This document shows, piece by piece, positions 1-10,325 of a DNA stretch of 64,000 nucleotides. The stretch's first letter is position 1, and the number at the start of each line of letters is the position of its first letter. The DNA comes from Prochlorococcus sp. AG-347-K16 (GTDB lineage Bacteria; Cyanobacteriota; Cyanobacteriia; PCC-6307; Cyanobiaceae): the NCBI GenBank assembly GCA_003281405.1, contig QCCD01000004.1, forward strand, positions 62,001-126,000, given 5' to 3'. The notes beneath the pieces are model-generated. The model saw only the letters and a program-made list of their open reading frames with translations, had not been told where the DNA came from and did not search any database. Both the position numbers and the translations under genes were made by a program.

Positions 1-1182
1 AAACAGCAATCACTAATTGCTACAATGGCTGATGGTGCCATATTATTGGACTCACAAGGCAAGATTGTACTTACTAACCCAACAGCAAAGAGATTATTTC
101 GCTGGGAAGGAAGATTCTTAGAGGGTAAATATTTTTTAAATGAAATCCCCGAGATTTTATCTAACGACTTACATACTAATATAGAGTCCATTTTAAACAG
201 GGAAAAGGAAAAAGACGATTTAAGATTCAGTTTAGGAGAACCAGCAAGAACCTTAAGAATTGTCTTGCAATCAGTTTTAGATACAAATAAAGTTGAACTA
301 AAAGGAATTGCTGTAACTATTCAAGATTTAACAAGAGAAGTTGAACTTAACGCTGCACAAAATAGATTTATTAGTAATGTTTCTCACGAATTAAGGACAC
401 CACTTTTTAATATCAAAAGTTATGTAGAGACCTTACATGATTTAAAAGATCAGCTGTCTGAAGAAGAACAAATAGAATTTTTAGGAATTGCAAATTCAGA
501 GACTGATAGGTTAACAAGACTTGTAAATGATGTATTAGATTTATCAAGATTGGAGTCTGGGAAAATTGTTCAGCTAGAGCAAATAGACATAAAACCAGCA
601 ATAGAACAAACTCTTAGAAATTATAGACTTAATGCTACAGAAAAAAATGTTTCATTAGCTCATGAAATAGAGGAAACTATTCCTACAATTCTTGGGAATT
701 TTGATTTACTTTTACAGGTTTTTGATAATTTGCTGGGTAATGGTTTGAAATTTAGTCCAAAAAATAGCTCCCTAATGATAAGAGCTTATACTTGGCCAGA
801 TTCATGTCCTGCCTTCCCTCCAAATATTAAAAATGATGAAGCTCCCCAATGTGAATTAGTTTCACCACTACCAAAAGTAAGAATTGAAATTGCTGATACT
901 GGTTCAGGAATATCTCAGGCTGATCAAGAAAAGATATTTGATCGTTTTTATAGAGTAGAGAATTCCGTCCATACGGAGCAAGGTACCGGTTTAGGTTTAT
1001 CTATAGTGCGGGGCATAATTGAAAAACATGGTGGTGAGATTCGTATGGCTAGTGAATTAGGAGTAGGAACAACTTTCTGGTTTGATTTAGCTCTAGCACA
1101 ATCTGATAAAGACGAATTGTTGACAAAAGCTCTTCATAATTCGGATTCTTTTTCAGGTTCTGAAATTAAAGAAATTATCTAA
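1..1182 (+). CDS. nblS: NblS-type sensor histidine kinase, 5' end outside window
   Basis: This is the C-terminal part of a membrane sensor kinase; the frame is open from base 1, so the gene starts upstream and the ATG at 25 is internal. Visible parts are a PAS-like segment (first ~100 residues), a HisKA box SNVSHELRTPLFN with the phospho-accepting His about 121 residues after that ATG, and a HATPase_c domain with N box (DNLLGNGLKFSP), G1 (DTGSGIS), F box (FDRFYRVENSVHTEQ) and G2 (GTGLGLSIV). The SHELRTPLFNIKS signature is typical of cyanobacterial NblS/Ycf26, the conserved high-light and nutrient-stress kinase. It ends tail to tail with kaiC: its stop overlaps the end of the frame-restored kaiC by 4 bases. 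Confidence 0.88.
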   Translation, partial: KQQSLIATMADGAILLDSQGKIVLTNPTAKRLFRWEGRFLEGKYFLNEIPEILSNDLHTNIESILNREKEKDDLRFSLGEPARTLRIVLQSVLDTNKVELKGIAVTIQDLTREVELNAAQNRFISNVSHELRTPLFNIKSYVETLHDLKDQLSEEEQIEFLGIANSETDRLTRLVNDVLDLSRLESGKIVQLEQIDIKPAIEQTLRNYRLNATEKNVSLAHEIEETIPTILGNFDLLLQVFDNLLGNGLKFSPKNSSLMIRAYTWPDSCPAFPPNIKNDEAPQCELVSPLPKVRIEIADTGSGISQADQEKIFDRFYRVENSVHTEQGTGLGLSIVRGIIEKHGGEIRMASELGVGTTFWFDLALAQSDKDELLTKALHNSDSFSGSEIKEII

Positions 1183-2707
1183 TTTTTATCTAATCCTTTA
1201 AAAACATTTTGAACATTTTGATCAGGCACAACTCTATGAGGGGCACCACTAAATATTTGTTCAAAATTAGAAAAAGAATCTTTTATTTCTGGGCCACTAT
1301 TCGTAATGATAAATTCTCTAATTCGCTTATCATGCCATGATCCCCGCATTTTAAAACATTTAAAGCTCTTGCCATCTCACCTTTTATTTCTACATATTGA
1401 AGTAACAATATCGTATCTGTAATTGTTGAGATATGAGAATCAGTTATAGAGTGACTCCCCATAAATTCTTCTGCAGTATTAGTAAAAAAGCCTGCTATCT
1501 CTTCTTGCTTGGTATAACCGGTAACAGCAATCACAAACTGTCTAAATGCATTCAAACTTACACCCCTAGCTAATGCAGAGAGAGAGTCAATTGCCATTCT
1601 TTTTGGTTTAAATTGATTAATTTGCGTTTTAATAATTTGTAAGTGATCTTCTAAACCAGTTGATTCAGGATATGCACAAATAATTTTCAATAATCCATCA
1701 CTTTCCATTTTTTCAAAATCAATTCCCCAGCTAGTCGCATTCCTTAGTAATTGAGCCCTAGATTCTTCATATGCAAAAAGTATTGCTCTTTCACTATTAT
1801 CGTAAGCATCTTCAACAAATTTTGATACAAGCATTGTTTTACCTGTACCAGTAGCTCCAGTGGCAAGAATAATGGAATCTTGAAAATAACCTCCTCCACA
1901 CATATCATCAAGATCTTTAACTCCAGAGCTAATCCTAATATTTGAGGATCTCTGCGTTAATCTCATTGCTCCAAGTGCAAAAACACTTATTCCATCCATT
2001 CCCATAGTAAATGGGTATTCACCTTTCATATGTACAGTGCCTCTTAACTTCAAAACTTCTAAAGTTCTTCTCCTCTTTTCTGACTCAAGAACATTTCTTA
2101 ATAAGACAACATTATCAGATACAAATTCTTCCACTCCATATCTAGCAATTGGTCCGTAGTCATCAACCCTTTCTGTGGTCATAACAGTTGTCACACCTAT
2201 TTCTTTTAATCTTGCTATCAGTCTAAATATTTCTCTTCTAACAACGTAAATAGCATCATATTGTTGAAAGACTGCGGTTATTGAATCTATTGCAACTCTT
2301 TTAGCTTTATATTTTCTAATTGCATAACTAATCCTCTCAATAAGACCAGACAAATCAAAGTTGCCCGCAACATCCTGACCATCAGGGTCAGGAGAAGCAT
2401 CCAAAATAAAAAGTTTATTTTGATCAATTAATTCCTGTAAATCCCAACCAAAACTCGCGGCATTTCTAATAATATCTAAAGGTGATTCTTCAAATGTTAC
2501 AAAGATTCCAGGCTCATCAAAGTTACAAATTCCATGATGCAAATATTGTATTGAAAAAACAGTTTTACCAGTTCCTGAAGTACCGCTAACGAGTGTACTT
2601 CGAGATACAGGCAATCCGCCCCTACAAACATCATCAAAACCCTCTATTCCAGTCGGTAATTTTTGTACTTGCATCTTATTTGATTTGCCAAATTTCTTAT
2701 CATTCAT
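1179..2707 (-). CDS. kaiC: circadian clock ATPase/kinase KaiC, C-terminus frameshifted
   Basis: KaiC is a double-RecA-domain ATPase and autokinase that forms the hexameric clock core. Walker A motifs lie at about residues 42-49 (CI) and 284-291 (CII), with catalytic Glu pairs in TFEES (~73) and AYEES (~314). The phosphosites are Ser427-Thr428 in SHISTITDTI. As read, the frame runs normally to Lys453, then has 21 unrelated residues and stops at 1283 (474 aa). Adding one T on the + strand to the TTTT run at 1349-1352 restores MRGSWHDKRIREF and a full tail ending at 1179, 509 aa in all, close to the family's ~519. The 454-509 tail, including the C-terminal segment KaiA contacts in Synechococcus, is lost unless this is a sequence error. 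Confidence 0.93.
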
Positions 2708-2764
2708 AGTTTTGTGCTAATTAAACAAAAATAAAATAAATTTTAGATTTTAAAACTTCATTTA

Positions 2765-3082
2765 TTATTTATCTCCACTATATTCAGTTTCAGTTAATTC
2801 ATCAAAAAGTAGATCTAAACCAATTAAAACTTTCTCTCTATCTGATAGATCACCAATTATTTTTCTAACTGGCGGCGGTAAAATTTTAGCTAATGTGGGA
2901 GTTGCTAAAATTTTATCTTCTTCTGCAAGTTGTGGTTGCTTAAGTACATCTATAACCTTCAAAGCATAAACTCCTTTGAATTCATTATCTAAAATTTCTC
3001 TTAAGGTATTTAAAGCTCTCATTGAATTAGGAGTATTTCCAGCAACATAGAGTTTTAAAATATATGTTTTCCTTGCTGCCAT
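2765..3082 (-). CDS. kaiB: circadian clock protein KaiB
   Basis: A 105-residue thioredoxin-like protein that binds the CI ring of KaiC during the night phase. The sequence [20 protein letters not shown] at the N-terminus, the cis-proline region [19 protein letters not shown], and the length are all canonical for KaiB. It lies 57 bases upstream of kaiC on the same strand, so the two are likely a kaiBC operon. The next gene upstream is divergent rplU. No kaiA is present between them, as is known for Prochlorococcus, where the clock is thought to run as an hourglass-like KaiBC timer. Confidence 0.96.
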   Translation of the reverse strand: MAARKTYILKLYVAGNTPNSMRALNTLREILDNEFKGVYALKVIDVLKQPQLAEEDKILATPTLAKILPPPVRKIIGDLSDREKVLIGLDLLFDELTETEYSGDK

Positions 3083-3225
3083 CTCTATAGTTCCTGAATT
3101 GATATAAAAGAATTAAAATAACCCTTGACTTATTACACTACAAAATAAGAAAATAAACAAACCACTATGATTGCTCATTTGGCTTAATCAAATTATCAAT
3201 TTGAGCCTGATAGCGTCTTTAAGAT

Positions 3226-3666
3226 ATGACAAATTCTAAAAACTCCATAAACAATTCTTCTAAAAGTAATGAATTGTATGCAATAGCCGAAACTTCAGGT
3301 CAACAATTTTGGTTCGAAGTTGATAGATACTATGACATAGACAGGTTAAATGCAAAAGAGAAAGACAAGATAACACTTGAAAAAGTTTTACTTTTGAAGG
3401 ATAAGGACTCAATAAGTGTTGGTAAACCTTATGTTAAAGACGCAAAAGTTGAATTAGAAGTGGTCTCTCATAAAAGAGATAAGAAGATTCTCGTATACAA
3501 GATGCGTCCCAAAAAAAAGACAAGAAGGAAGATGGGACACAGACAAGAACTTACAAGAGTTATGGTAAAATCTATTACAATAGGGAAAAGTGCTCCTAAG
3601 TCTTCTTCTAAAAAGGAAACTGTAAAAAAGGAAACTAAACCAAAATCCGAAAAATCTACAAATTAA
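3226..3666 (+). CDS. rplU: 50S ribosomal protein L21
   Basis: Ribosomal protein L21 of the large subunit, binding 23S rRNA. The core (residues ~15-115) has the L21 signatures YAIAETSGQQFWFEVDRYYD and RPKKKTRRKMGHRQ. At 146 aa it is longer than the usual ~103-125: it has a Ser/Asn-rich N-terminal leader of ~14 residues and a Lys/Ser-rich tail after residue 120, seen in other marine cyanobacteria. It is followed 9 bases later by rpmA, the universal L21-L27 pair. The 143-base gap to divergent kaiB must hold both promoters. Confidence 0.95.
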   Translation: MTNSKNSINNSSKSNELYAIAETSGQQFWFEVDRYYDIDRLNAKEKDKITLEKVLLLKDKDSISVGKPYVKDAKVELEVVSHKRDKKILVYKMRPKKKTRRKMGHRQELTRVMVKSITIGKSAPKSSSKKETVKKETKPKSEKSTN

Positions 3667-3675
3667 ACAATTCTA

Positions 3676-3936
3676 ATGGCACATAAAAAAGGAACAGGTT
3701 CTACTAGAAACGGAAGAGATTCAAATTCCAAAAGATTAGGTGTGAAAGCTTATGGCGGAGAAAAAGTAACTGCTGGATCAATTTTAATTCGCCAAAGAGG
3801 TACATCCTTTTTGCCTGGTATCAATGTCGGTAAAGGTAAAGATGACACCCTTTTTGCACTCAAAGAAGGAACCGTAAGTTTCGAAAGCATTAAAAGAAAT
3901 TTAAGAAATAGAAAAAGAGTTAATATAGTTATCTAA
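3676..3936 (+). CDS. rpmA: 50S ribosomal protein L27
   Basis: Ribosomal protein L27, whose N-terminal arm reaches the peptidyl transferase centre. The sequence begins [20 protein letters not shown] with the expected AHKKG start (no cleavable leader), followed by [21 protein letters not shown]. The length of 86 aa is normal. Co-transcribed with rplU. Its 3' end overlaps the 3' end of the convergent methyltransferase gene by 8 bases. Confidence 0.97.
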   Translation: MAHKKGTGSTRNGRDSNSKRLGVKAYGGEKVTAGSILIRQRGTSFLPGINVGKGKDDTLFALKEGTVSFESIKRNLRNRKRVNIVI

Positions 3937-4669
3937 TTTTCTTATAAGCTCTTGTAGTTATAAGAATAGGATGAAATACTTCTAAAAAATTTGATTGAAG
4001 AGTCTCAAAAAATTTTTCAACAATTTCAATGTCGTCAATATGAAACGGATATTCATTTTTTTCTCCTTTGAAAAAATACCAATTAAATAAAGCAATAGAA
4101 TTAGGATCCATAAACTCATTGAAAATCCCAATTTGTGAAGCTGGATCAGCAAGATGTTCCAAAACATCAAGGCAAACTATCGTATCAAATTTAGATATTT
4201 GTGTATCTTGAATTGTCTTACAAAAAGTAAGTTTTTTTTCGACTCCTAATTTCTTTGCCCTGTATTCAACAAAGTTTCTATTTGTCTTATTAATATCTAC
4301 AAAAAAAACATGCTCAACTTTTGAAGACATGGCGTTAGCTAAGGCATGCGTTCCAATTCCTCCTCCAAAATCTAAAACCAAATCTCTAGAAAATCTCTGC
4401 TGAAGTTTTAAAGTATCAGCGATGTATTCCCTACTCGTGAGATGCCAAGCAGCTAAATCAGCAACATGCCGATCTCCAACTATTTCAGTATAAAAATCCG
4501 AAACATCATTCAAAGCATCTCCAGGATGTGAATTTGCCAAATTCATCTTTGCATTTGCAAGGAATCCATCTAAATCACATTCTCTAATAGATAAGTATTC
4601 CATTAAATGTGATTTCAAATTAAAAGCATTGTCTAAAAACTCTTTTAAAATAAAATTATTGTTTTTCAA
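3929..4669 (-). CDS. class I SAM-dependent methyltransferase, substrate unknown
   Basis: A 246-residue protein with a class I Rossmann-type methyltransferase core. Motif I is [16 protein letters not shown] (about residues 97-112), the acidic end of strand 2 is VFFVDINK, and motif IV is [14 protein letters not shown]. The ~95-residue N-terminal region, rich in helices, is not one I recognise and may bind the substrate. The arrangement resembles small-molecule methyltransferases of the UbiG/BioC type, but nothing in the neighbourhood (rpmA, truB) points to a substrate. Confidence 0.75.
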   Translation of the reverse strand: MKNNNFILKEFLDNAFNLKSHLMEYLSIRECDLDGFLANAKMNLANSHPGDALNDVSDFYTEIVGDRHVADLAAWHLTSREYIADTLKLQQRFSRDLVLDFGGGIGTHALANAMSSKVEHVFFVDINKTNRNFVEYRAKKLGVEKKLTFCKTIQDTQISKFDTIVCLDVLEHLADPASQIGIFNEFMDPNSIALFNWYFFKGEKNEYPFHIDDIEIVEKFFETLQSNFLEVFHPILITTRAYKKIR

Positions 4670-4745
4670 TTTCTTTCTCTAAATTTCCAATATCAAAATC
4701 ATAGGATGGTTATAAATCTTTCTCAAAGTATTCTTAATATTAAAA

Positions 4746-5663
4746 ATGGAAACTAAAGATGGATTCTTAGTAATTAATAAAGATAAAGGATGTACTTCAC
4801 ATGATTGTGTTAAACAAATAAGGAAGTTACTAAATACAAAAAAGGTCGGTCACACAGGAACTCTTGACCCGGAAGTTATAGGAATATTACCAATCGCGAT
4901 AGGCAGTGCAACAAGATTTATTCAATATCTACCTCAGGGTAAAACTTACATAGGACAAATTAAATTAGGGATAAGAACTAACACTGATGATATTCACGGA
5001 GAAATAATTAAGCAAAAAAGTTGGCCTAAAATCAGTGATGAAAAATTAGATCAATACTTAAATAGATTTAGAGGAATTATTAAACAAATTCCGCCGAAAG
5101 TATCTAGTGTGCACATCAATGGTGAGAGGGCTTATAAAAAATCTTTCAGGAATGAAGTTTTTGAATTAGCACCAAGAGAAGTAAAAATAGACGAACTTAC
5201 TTTAATGAAATGGGACCAAATAAACGGAATATTAGAAATAAAAGTTAAATGTTCAGCTGGCACATACATAAGAGCAATTGCAAGAGATTTAGGGGAAATT
5301 CTTAATTCCGAGGGTTGCCTTCTACAGCTAAAAAGAATTTCAGCTTGTGGCTTTGATGAACAAAACTCAATAAAAATATCTGATATAGAAAAAGATAAAA
5401 AAAACCCGAAAAATTTCATTATTCCAACAATTTCTGCTCTGAATCACATTTCATCATTTGTCTTAAGTACTGAAGAACAAATCAATTTTTGGCAAACAGG
5501 AAGAGCAATTAGAGTTGATATTAATTACTTCCAGGAAAACAAATCTTTTGACTACAAAAAACCCATAAAAGTAATAGATAAAAAACAAATACTACTTGGG
5601 ATAGGTTTCTTAAATGAAGAGCAATCTAATATAAATCCAAAATTAGTCCTTAATGCTAAATAA
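4746..5663 (+). CDS. truB: tRNA pseudouridine(55) synthase TruB
   Basis: Makes pseudouridine 55 in the T-loop of tRNAs. The N-terminus [17 protein letters not shown], the catalytic [19 protein letters not shown] (Asp at ~43) and [17 protein letters not shown] are diagnostic of TruB. The length of 305 aa matches the family, including a C-terminal PUA-like region. The ATG at 4746 directly precedes the conserved GFLVINK block. It ends 3 bases from the convergent SpoIID-like gene. Confidence 0.96.
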   Translation: METKDGFLVINKDKGCTSHDCVKQIRKLLNTKKVGHTGTLDPEVIGILPIAIGSATRFIQYLPQGKTYIGQIKLGIRTNTDDIHGEIIKQKSWPKISDEKLDQYLNRFRGIIKQIPPKVSSVHINGERAYKKSFRNEVFELAPREVKIDELTLMKWDQINGILEIKVKCSAGTYIRAIARDLGEILNSEGCLLQLKRISACGFDEQNSIKISDIEKDKKNPKNFIIPTISALNHISSFVLSTEEQINFWQTGRAIRVDINYFQENKSFDYKKPIKVIDKKQILLGIGFLNEEQSNINPKLVLNAK

Positions 5664-5666
5664 CTT

Positions 5667-6857
5667 CTATAGGTAATCTTTCCTAAAAGGTTTAACCTGC
5701 ACACCCTTATAAAAATACTTTAATATTCTTTCAGCTTTTTGGCCTCTAGACGCCAAATATTTTGCTCCCCACTGACTCATTCCGACTCCATGACCTGATC
5801 CTTGTCCAAAAACTATCAACCCTTTCTTTTGAGGAGTATTGTTGTTTAATTCTTCCTCAAAAAATTTAAATCTGATAAAATTACTGTTCAGGCCTAATCT
5901 TTTTCTAAAATCTACCCCAGATATTTGATCAGAACCATAAGCCCCAATAAGTTTTAAATTTTTTACCCTCCCTGTACTAGTAATATCTAGAATCTCTATA
6001 TTTTTTAAACCTCCAATCTTTGGAAATAAATTTATTAATTCATTACTCGAAATTTTTTTTTGCCATCTAAATTTTGGATTATTTTTATCAAAATCTTTCA
6101 CACTTGATAAATATGGATATTTATTTTTCCATACATCTTGACTATTTTCTGTCATTCCACCTGAGCTGCTATGAAACAAAGCATTAATTAATTTATTTTT
6201 ATACGTTAACACCAAAGATCTTGTACTTTTAACGGCTCTAATAGTTTTATAAGTTCTTGATTCCAAGCCATTATAGACTTGATTTTTCTGGGTTGAATCT
6301 ATATCAAATAAATTATTTCCCTTTTGCTTTAAAGCATAAGTTCTTGAGGCAATTGCTTGTGCCTTTAATGCTTCAATAGGCCATTTTGTTGGCATTTCTG
6401 AACCCACTACGCTATTAAGGTATTTTTCTATTCCTAAAACATTTACTACCAATATTTCGGAGTCGAGTACAAAGAGATTAAGCTTACCAGCAAATCTCTT
6501 CTGACCTACCCAAATACCTCTTCCATCGGAAGAACTCACTTGAAATTTTTGATTACTTTTTAAGTCATATTTTTTTTGATTATTCTTATCAAAATATAAA
6601 ATTTTTCTATTTTTCTCATTTTTCAAAGTTAGACCTTTTATTCTTTTCCCTGAAAAAAATTTACCCTCTATTGTTAAAGGAATTGATCTATCTGATCTGA
6701 TCCTTAAATTGTTATTTTTTGATATCAAAACTCTAATGATTGGTTCTCTGGATGCAAAAACACTTTCACTCTGAAAAATACAAATAAATAAAATACTTAT
6801 CAGGCAACATTTTCTATAGTTATTTTTAAATTTAAGTATCACTTTGTTTAAAAACAA
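5667..6857 (-). CDS. SpoIID/LytB-domain protein (peptidoglycan-active)
   Basis: A 396-residue exported protein with an N-terminal hydrophobic segment (residues ~18-35) and a SpoIID/LytB domain. Family hallmarks are the central VVGSEMPTKWPIEALKAQAIASRTYAL block with its catalytic-type Glu, HSSSGG (~230), and the C-terminal GQGSGHGVGMSQWGAKYLA. SpoIID proteins are lytic transglycosylases or amidase enhancers acting on cell-wall glycan; cyanobacteria carry such homologues although they do not sporulate. The role here is therefore wall remodelling by inference. Confidence 0.85.
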   Translation of the reverse strand: MFLNKVILKFKNNYRKCCLISILFICIFQSESVFASREPIIRVLISKNNNLRIRSDRSIPLTIEGKFFSGKRIKGLTLKNEKNRKILYFDKNNQKKYDLKSNQKFQVSSSDGRGIWVGQKRFAGKLNLFVLDSEILVVNVLGIEKYLNSVVGSEMPTKWPIEALKAQAIASRTYALKQKGNNLFDIDSTQKNQVYNGLESRTYKTIRAVKSTRSLVLTYKNKLINALFHSSSGGMTENSQDVWKNKYPYLSSVKDFDKNNPKFRWQKKISSNELINLFPKIGGLKNIEILDITSTGRVKNLKLIGAYGSDQISGVDFRKRLGLNSNFIRFKFFEEELNNNTPQKKGLIVFGQGSGHGVGMSQWGAKYLASRGQKAERILKYFYKGVQVKPFRKDYL

Positions 6858-6930
6858 ATGCTTAATTTGCCTAAGTTTGACTAAAAGTCTAAATTTAATC
6901 CAGATATAACAATAAAAATATCATAAATAA

Positions 6931-7869
6931 GTGAATATCACCTTCTTAGGAACAAGCTCAGGTGTCCCATCCTTAACGAGAAATGTTTCTTCCCTAGCAC
7001 TTAAATTATCACAGTCATCAGAAGTTTGGCTTTTTGATTGCGGAGAAGGAACGCAACATCAAATAATGAAAAGCAATATTAAATCTTCACAAATTAAGAA
7101 AATATTTATTACTCATATGCATGGTGATCATATTTATGGTTTGCCTGGACTTTTAGCTACCTTAGGTTTATCAGGAAATAGTGAGGGAATTCAAATTTAC
7201 GGTCCTTCAGGGTTGCGAAGCTTTATAAATTCATCACTTAAAAGTAGTTTTTGCAAATTGTCTTTTCCATTAAATTTTGTGGAAGTTGAAAATTTTGCAT
7301 CAGAAAATAAAATCCTATTTGAAAACAACAAAATAAAAGTAAATTGTGCCTGCCTTAAACATAAAATACCTGCTTATGGTTATAGGGTGAGTGAAAAAGA
7401 TAAACCAGGTATATTTGATATCAAAAAAGCAGAGTCTCTAAAAATTGCACCTGGACCAATTTATTCAGAACTGCAACAAGGTAAAAAAGTCGTATTAGCG
7501 GATGGTAGGACATTCGATGGGAAAGAATTCTGTGGACCTCCTAGAAAAGGTGAAAGTTTTGTTTATTGCACAGATACAGTGTTTAGCGAATCAGCTGTTT
7601 CACTATCAAAAAATGCCGATTTACTCGTACATGAATCGACTTTTTCAGTGGAGGATGAAAGCATGGCATACGAAAAATTACATTCCACAACAATCATGGC
7701 TGCCAAAACAGCATTATTATCTAACACAAAAAAATTAATTATTACTCATTTAAGTCCAAGATATACTAATAAAAACGCAATTACTCCAGGCGATTTGCTT
7801 AAAGAGGCTCAAAAAGTTTTTCCAAATACTCAGCTTGCAAAAGATTTTCTAACGGCAGAAATAAAATAA
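6931..7869 (+). CDS. rnz: ribonuclease Z (tRNA 3' endonuclease)
   Basis: Zinc-dependent tRNA 3'-processing endonuclease of the metallo-beta-lactamase fold. It starts with GTG at 6931, giving NITFLGTSSGVPSLTRN. It contains the metal site FITHMHGDHIYGLPGLL (HxHxDH, ~65-70), an exosite region near residues 150-190, VYCTDTVF (~Asp212) and the C-terminal HLSPRY. At 312 aa it is the long bacterial form. No upstream ATG is in frame, supporting the GTG start. Confidence 0.94.
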   Translation: MNITFLGTSSGVPSLTRNVSSLALKLSQSSEVWLFDCGEGTQHQIMKSNIKSSQIKKIFITHMHGDHIYGLPGLLATLGLSGNSEGIQIYGPSGLRSFINSSLKSSFCKLSFPLNFVEVENFASENKILFENNKIKVNCACLKHKIPAYGYRVSEKDKPGIFDIKKAESLKIAPGPIYSELQQGKKVVLADGRTFDGKEFCGPPRKGESFVYCTDTVFSESAVSLSKNADLLVHESTFSVEDESMAYEKLHSTTIMAAKTALLSNTKKLIITHLSPRYTNKNAITPGDLLKEAQKVFPNTQLAKDFLTAEIK

Positions 7870-7943
7870 ACTGCAACAGTTCGTTAGCAGGAGCGTTGTA
7901 AATGACCAACCCATGAAATAATAGTCTTAGGTTTTTCTATTTG

Positions 7944-8504
7944 ATGTCGATCGAAATGGTCTCTATTTTTTCATCACTACATAAGTCTTGTAAAAGACTA
8001 TTTATTTTTCTTCCATTAATTATTGGGTTACTTATTAATCCAATATCTGCAAATGCACTCTATCCTAGTGATCCTTCATCAGTTGACGTGCTGAAAGATG
8101 ACCTACATGGAAAAGATCTTCAAAATACTGAATATGTTAAATATGACCTTTCTGGTCAGGATCTAGGAGAAGCTAACCTTGAAGGAGCTTATTTCAGTGT
8201 TACAACTGCTAAAAATGCAAATTTCAAAGGAGCCAATATGAGCAACGTAATAGCATACGCAGTTCGATTTGATAATGCTGATCTATCAGATAGCAATTTC
8301 TCTAATGGAGAACTACTAAAAAGTGTTTTTGATGGGGCAATAATTGATGGAACAGACTTTACTGATGCAAATCTTGATCTTTCTGAGAGAAAATCATTAT
8401 GTTCAAGAGCAACTGGTACTAACTCCAAAACTGGTGTAGATACTTTTGAAAGTCTTGAATGTACTGGTTTAAAGGGCTATATGCCTCCAACTCCTAAAGG
8501 CTAA
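7944..8504 (+). CDS. exported pentapeptide-repeat protein
   Basis: About 186 residues with a signal-like hydrophobic stretch (~18-38) ending in an ANA-type cleavage site, then two runs of pentapeptide repeats of the A(N/D)LxX kind, for example GEANLEGAYF and GANMSNV (roughly residues 55-135). Pentapeptide repeats form a right-handed quadrilateral beta-helix; in cyanobacteria such exported proteins are usually thylakoid-lumen or periplasmic and mostly of unknown function. The ATG at 7944 is preferred to the overlapping TTG at 7941. The C-terminal ~40 residues contain two Cys. Confidence 0.78.
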   Translation: MSIEMVSIFSSLHKSCKRLFIFLPLIIGLLINPISANALYPSDPSSVDVLKDDLHGKDLQNTEYVKYDLSGQDLGEANLEGAYFSVTTAKNANFKGANMSNVIAYAVRFDNADLSDSNFSNGELLKSVFDGAIIDGTDFTDANLDLSERKSLCSRATGTNSKTGVDTFESLECTGLKGYMPPTPKG

Positions 8505-8515
8505 AATATAAATAA

Positions 8516-8881
8516 TTAAGTAATTTCTGGCAACACATTACCAGGCTCTTTTGAACCTGGTTTTTTGCTATACCACCATTCTTGTATATCAGAAGAAAAT
8601 TTCTTTGAAAAAAGAGTAATTACTGTTTCAACAGGTTTTGATCCAGGCTCTAAAATCTGAACTGAGTAAGAAGGACATTTTCTTGAAGCCATATCTGCTA
8701 CGAATCTAGAACCTATTCTTCTCCAACTAGGTTCTTTGCTTCTCCAAGCAAGTCTTGAACAGGGCCAAGGTAACTCTTCCCTATCATAAAGTCTGCAACA
8801 CGGTCCAATCACCCTATAACTGTACTGTCCTCCATAACTTGATTGAACACTTCCAGTTTTAAAAAATTCAAAGTTATTCAT
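8516..8881 (-). CDS. conserved hypothetical protein, Trp/Arg/Cys-rich
   Basis: A 121-residue soluble protein I do not assign to a named family. It has an unusual density of Trp, Arg and Pro, a GPCCRLYDREELPWPCSRL segment with three Cys, and no membrane segment. Base composition and codon use match neighbours, and it is convergent with the pentapeptide protein (11-base gap), so it is a stable core gene rather than an insertion. The minus-strand terminator of petF lies just upstream of it. Confidence 0.7.
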   Translation of the reverse strand: MNNFEFFKTGSVQSSYGGQYSYRVIGPCCRLYDREELPWPCSRLAWRSKEPSWRRIGSRFVADMASRKCPSYSVQILEPGSKPVETVITLFSKKFSSDIQEWWYSKKPGSKEPGNVLPEIT

Positions 8882-8887
8882 TTTCGC

Positions 8888-8916
8888 AAAAAAAAGCCAC
8901 CTTTTTAGAGGGTGGC
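8888..8916 (-). terminator. intrinsic terminator of petF
   Basis: On the minus strand GCCACC pairs with GGTGGC around a 9-base loop (stem arms 8911-8916 and 8896-8901) and is followed by an uninterrupted run of eight T. It lies 46 bases past the petF stop. Confidence 0.85.
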
Positions 8917-8961
8917 AGAGAAAGAATAAATTATCAACTTAAATATTTAATTATTTTATAA

Positions 8962-9261
8962 TTAATACAATTCTTCCTCAGCGTGAGTTGTAATTGTTAC
9001 GTCAGATGTTGGATAAGCTACACAAGTGAGCACGAAACCAGCTTCTAGTTGATCATCATCCAAGAAACTCTGATCTGATTGATCAACACTACCTGAAGCA
9101 ACTTTTCCAGCACATGTTGAGCAAGCTCCAGCTCTGCATGAATAAGGGAGATCTATACCTTGCTCCTCAGCAGCATCGAGGATGTATTGATCATCTGGTA
9201 CTTCAATAGTTGAATTGAGACCTTCACCTTCGTTGATGAGTGTAACTTTGTAAGAAGCCAT
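8962..9261 (-). CDS. petF: plant-type [2Fe-2S] ferredoxin
   Basis: Soluble photosynthetic electron carrier from PSI to FNR and other acceptors. It is 99 residues with cluster ligands in [15 protein letters not shown] and a fourth Cys in LTCVAYP. It begins [13 protein letters not shown] and ends HAEEELY as in cyanobacterial PetF. Monocistronic: its own strong terminator follows and 128 bases separate it from prmA. Confidence 0.96.
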   Translation of the reverse strand: MASYKVTLINEGEGLNSTIEVPDDQYILDAAEEQGIDLPYSCRAGACSTCAGKVASGSVDQSDQSFLDDDQLEAGFVLTCVAYPTSDVTITTHAEEELY

Positions 9262-9389
9262 TTAAATAAAAAATTGTTGGTAGTTAATACCTATCAAATA
9301 CATTTTTAACACTGATTGGGTCGATATGGGAGATTTTGAAGTAAAAAATGACACAATAAAATGTATTAATGAGGATTCATAAGGAAAAC

Positions 9390-10307
9390 TTATGCATTGG
9401 TAAAATTGGCAACTTTTTGTGCCGAAATACATGCCCAATCTTTTCTAATTGATACTTCCAATAATTTCAAGTTATTCTGATTTAATATTTTTATAATTTC
9501 ATCTTTTTGGGAATTAAGAATTCCACTGAAAATGACTTCCCCATTGTTTCTCAAGCAATTATTAATATTTGGAATCATTTCTTTTATTACTTCAGCAAGA
9601 ATATTGCATAAAACAAAATCAAATTGTTTGAGTTGATTTTTTAAAATTACCTCATTAAAAGATCCCAAATATGTATTTAAGTTTTTTAAATTGCCGAAAT
9701 TTAGTTGGAAATTAGAGTTAGTTGAATTTATAGCTAAATAATCATTATCCACTGCACAAACCTCTTTAGCTCCAAGCAATCTTGCGGCAACACTCAAAAT
9801 CCCGCTACCACTCCCAATATCTAATACCTTTTTATCAGAAAATAAAATATTCTCCATTTTTTCCAAGCAAAGATAAGTCGAAGGGTGACTTCCTGTACCA
9901 AAGGCTGCTCCAGGATCAATTTTTATGATTTGTTTATCTTTAAATTTTTCATCTAGATTTATCCAACAAGGCAATATTAAAAAATGATCTCCTACTAATT
10001 CAGGCGCCCAATATTTCTTCCAGCTTGTCAACCAATCTTCCTCTTTAATAATACTCCAGTCAAAAAATTGATTCTGCGGGTCATTAATGTTTAGAAGTTT
10101 GCTAATTATTTTTTCAAAACCACTTCTAGAACTCTCGGCCCAATCATCAATTGGAAGCCATATATTCACCTCTTTTTTATTTTCATTTTTAATTAAATAT
10201 TCAAATGAAAAACTAAATATTCCCAGCTCATTTAATTTCCAAATAATAATTTCTTCTGAATCACTTTCTATCAGAAAAGTTACTTTATACCAATCTTTAA
10301 TTGCCAT
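9390..10307 (-). CDS. prmA: ribosomal protein L11 methyltransferase
   Basis: SAM-dependent trimethylation of L11. A 305-residue protein with the PrmA hallmarks: [16 protein letters not shown], the pre-motif [19 protein letters not shown], motif [21 protein letters not shown], and the post-core [12 protein letters not shown]. Lies 18 bases downstream of serA on the same strand, so the two are probably co-transcribed, an order that recurs in marine picocyanobacteria. Confidence 0.94.
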   Translation of the reverse strand: MAIKDWYKVTFLIESDSEEIIIWKLNELGIFSFSFEYLIKNENKKEVNIWLPIDDWAESSRSGFEKIISKLLNINDPQNQFFDWSIIKEEDWLTSWKKYWAPELVGDHFLILPCWINLDEKFKDKQIIKIDPGAAFGTGSHPSTYLCLEKMENILFSDKKVLDIGSGSGILSVAARLLGAKEVCAVDNDYLAINSTNSNFQLNFGNLKNLNTYLGSFNEVILKNQLKQFDFVLCNILAEVIKEMIPNINNCLRNNGEVIFSGILNSQKDEIIKILNQNNLKLLEVSIRKDWACISAQKVANFTNA

Positions 10308-10325
10308 TATCTAGATTCAGACTTT

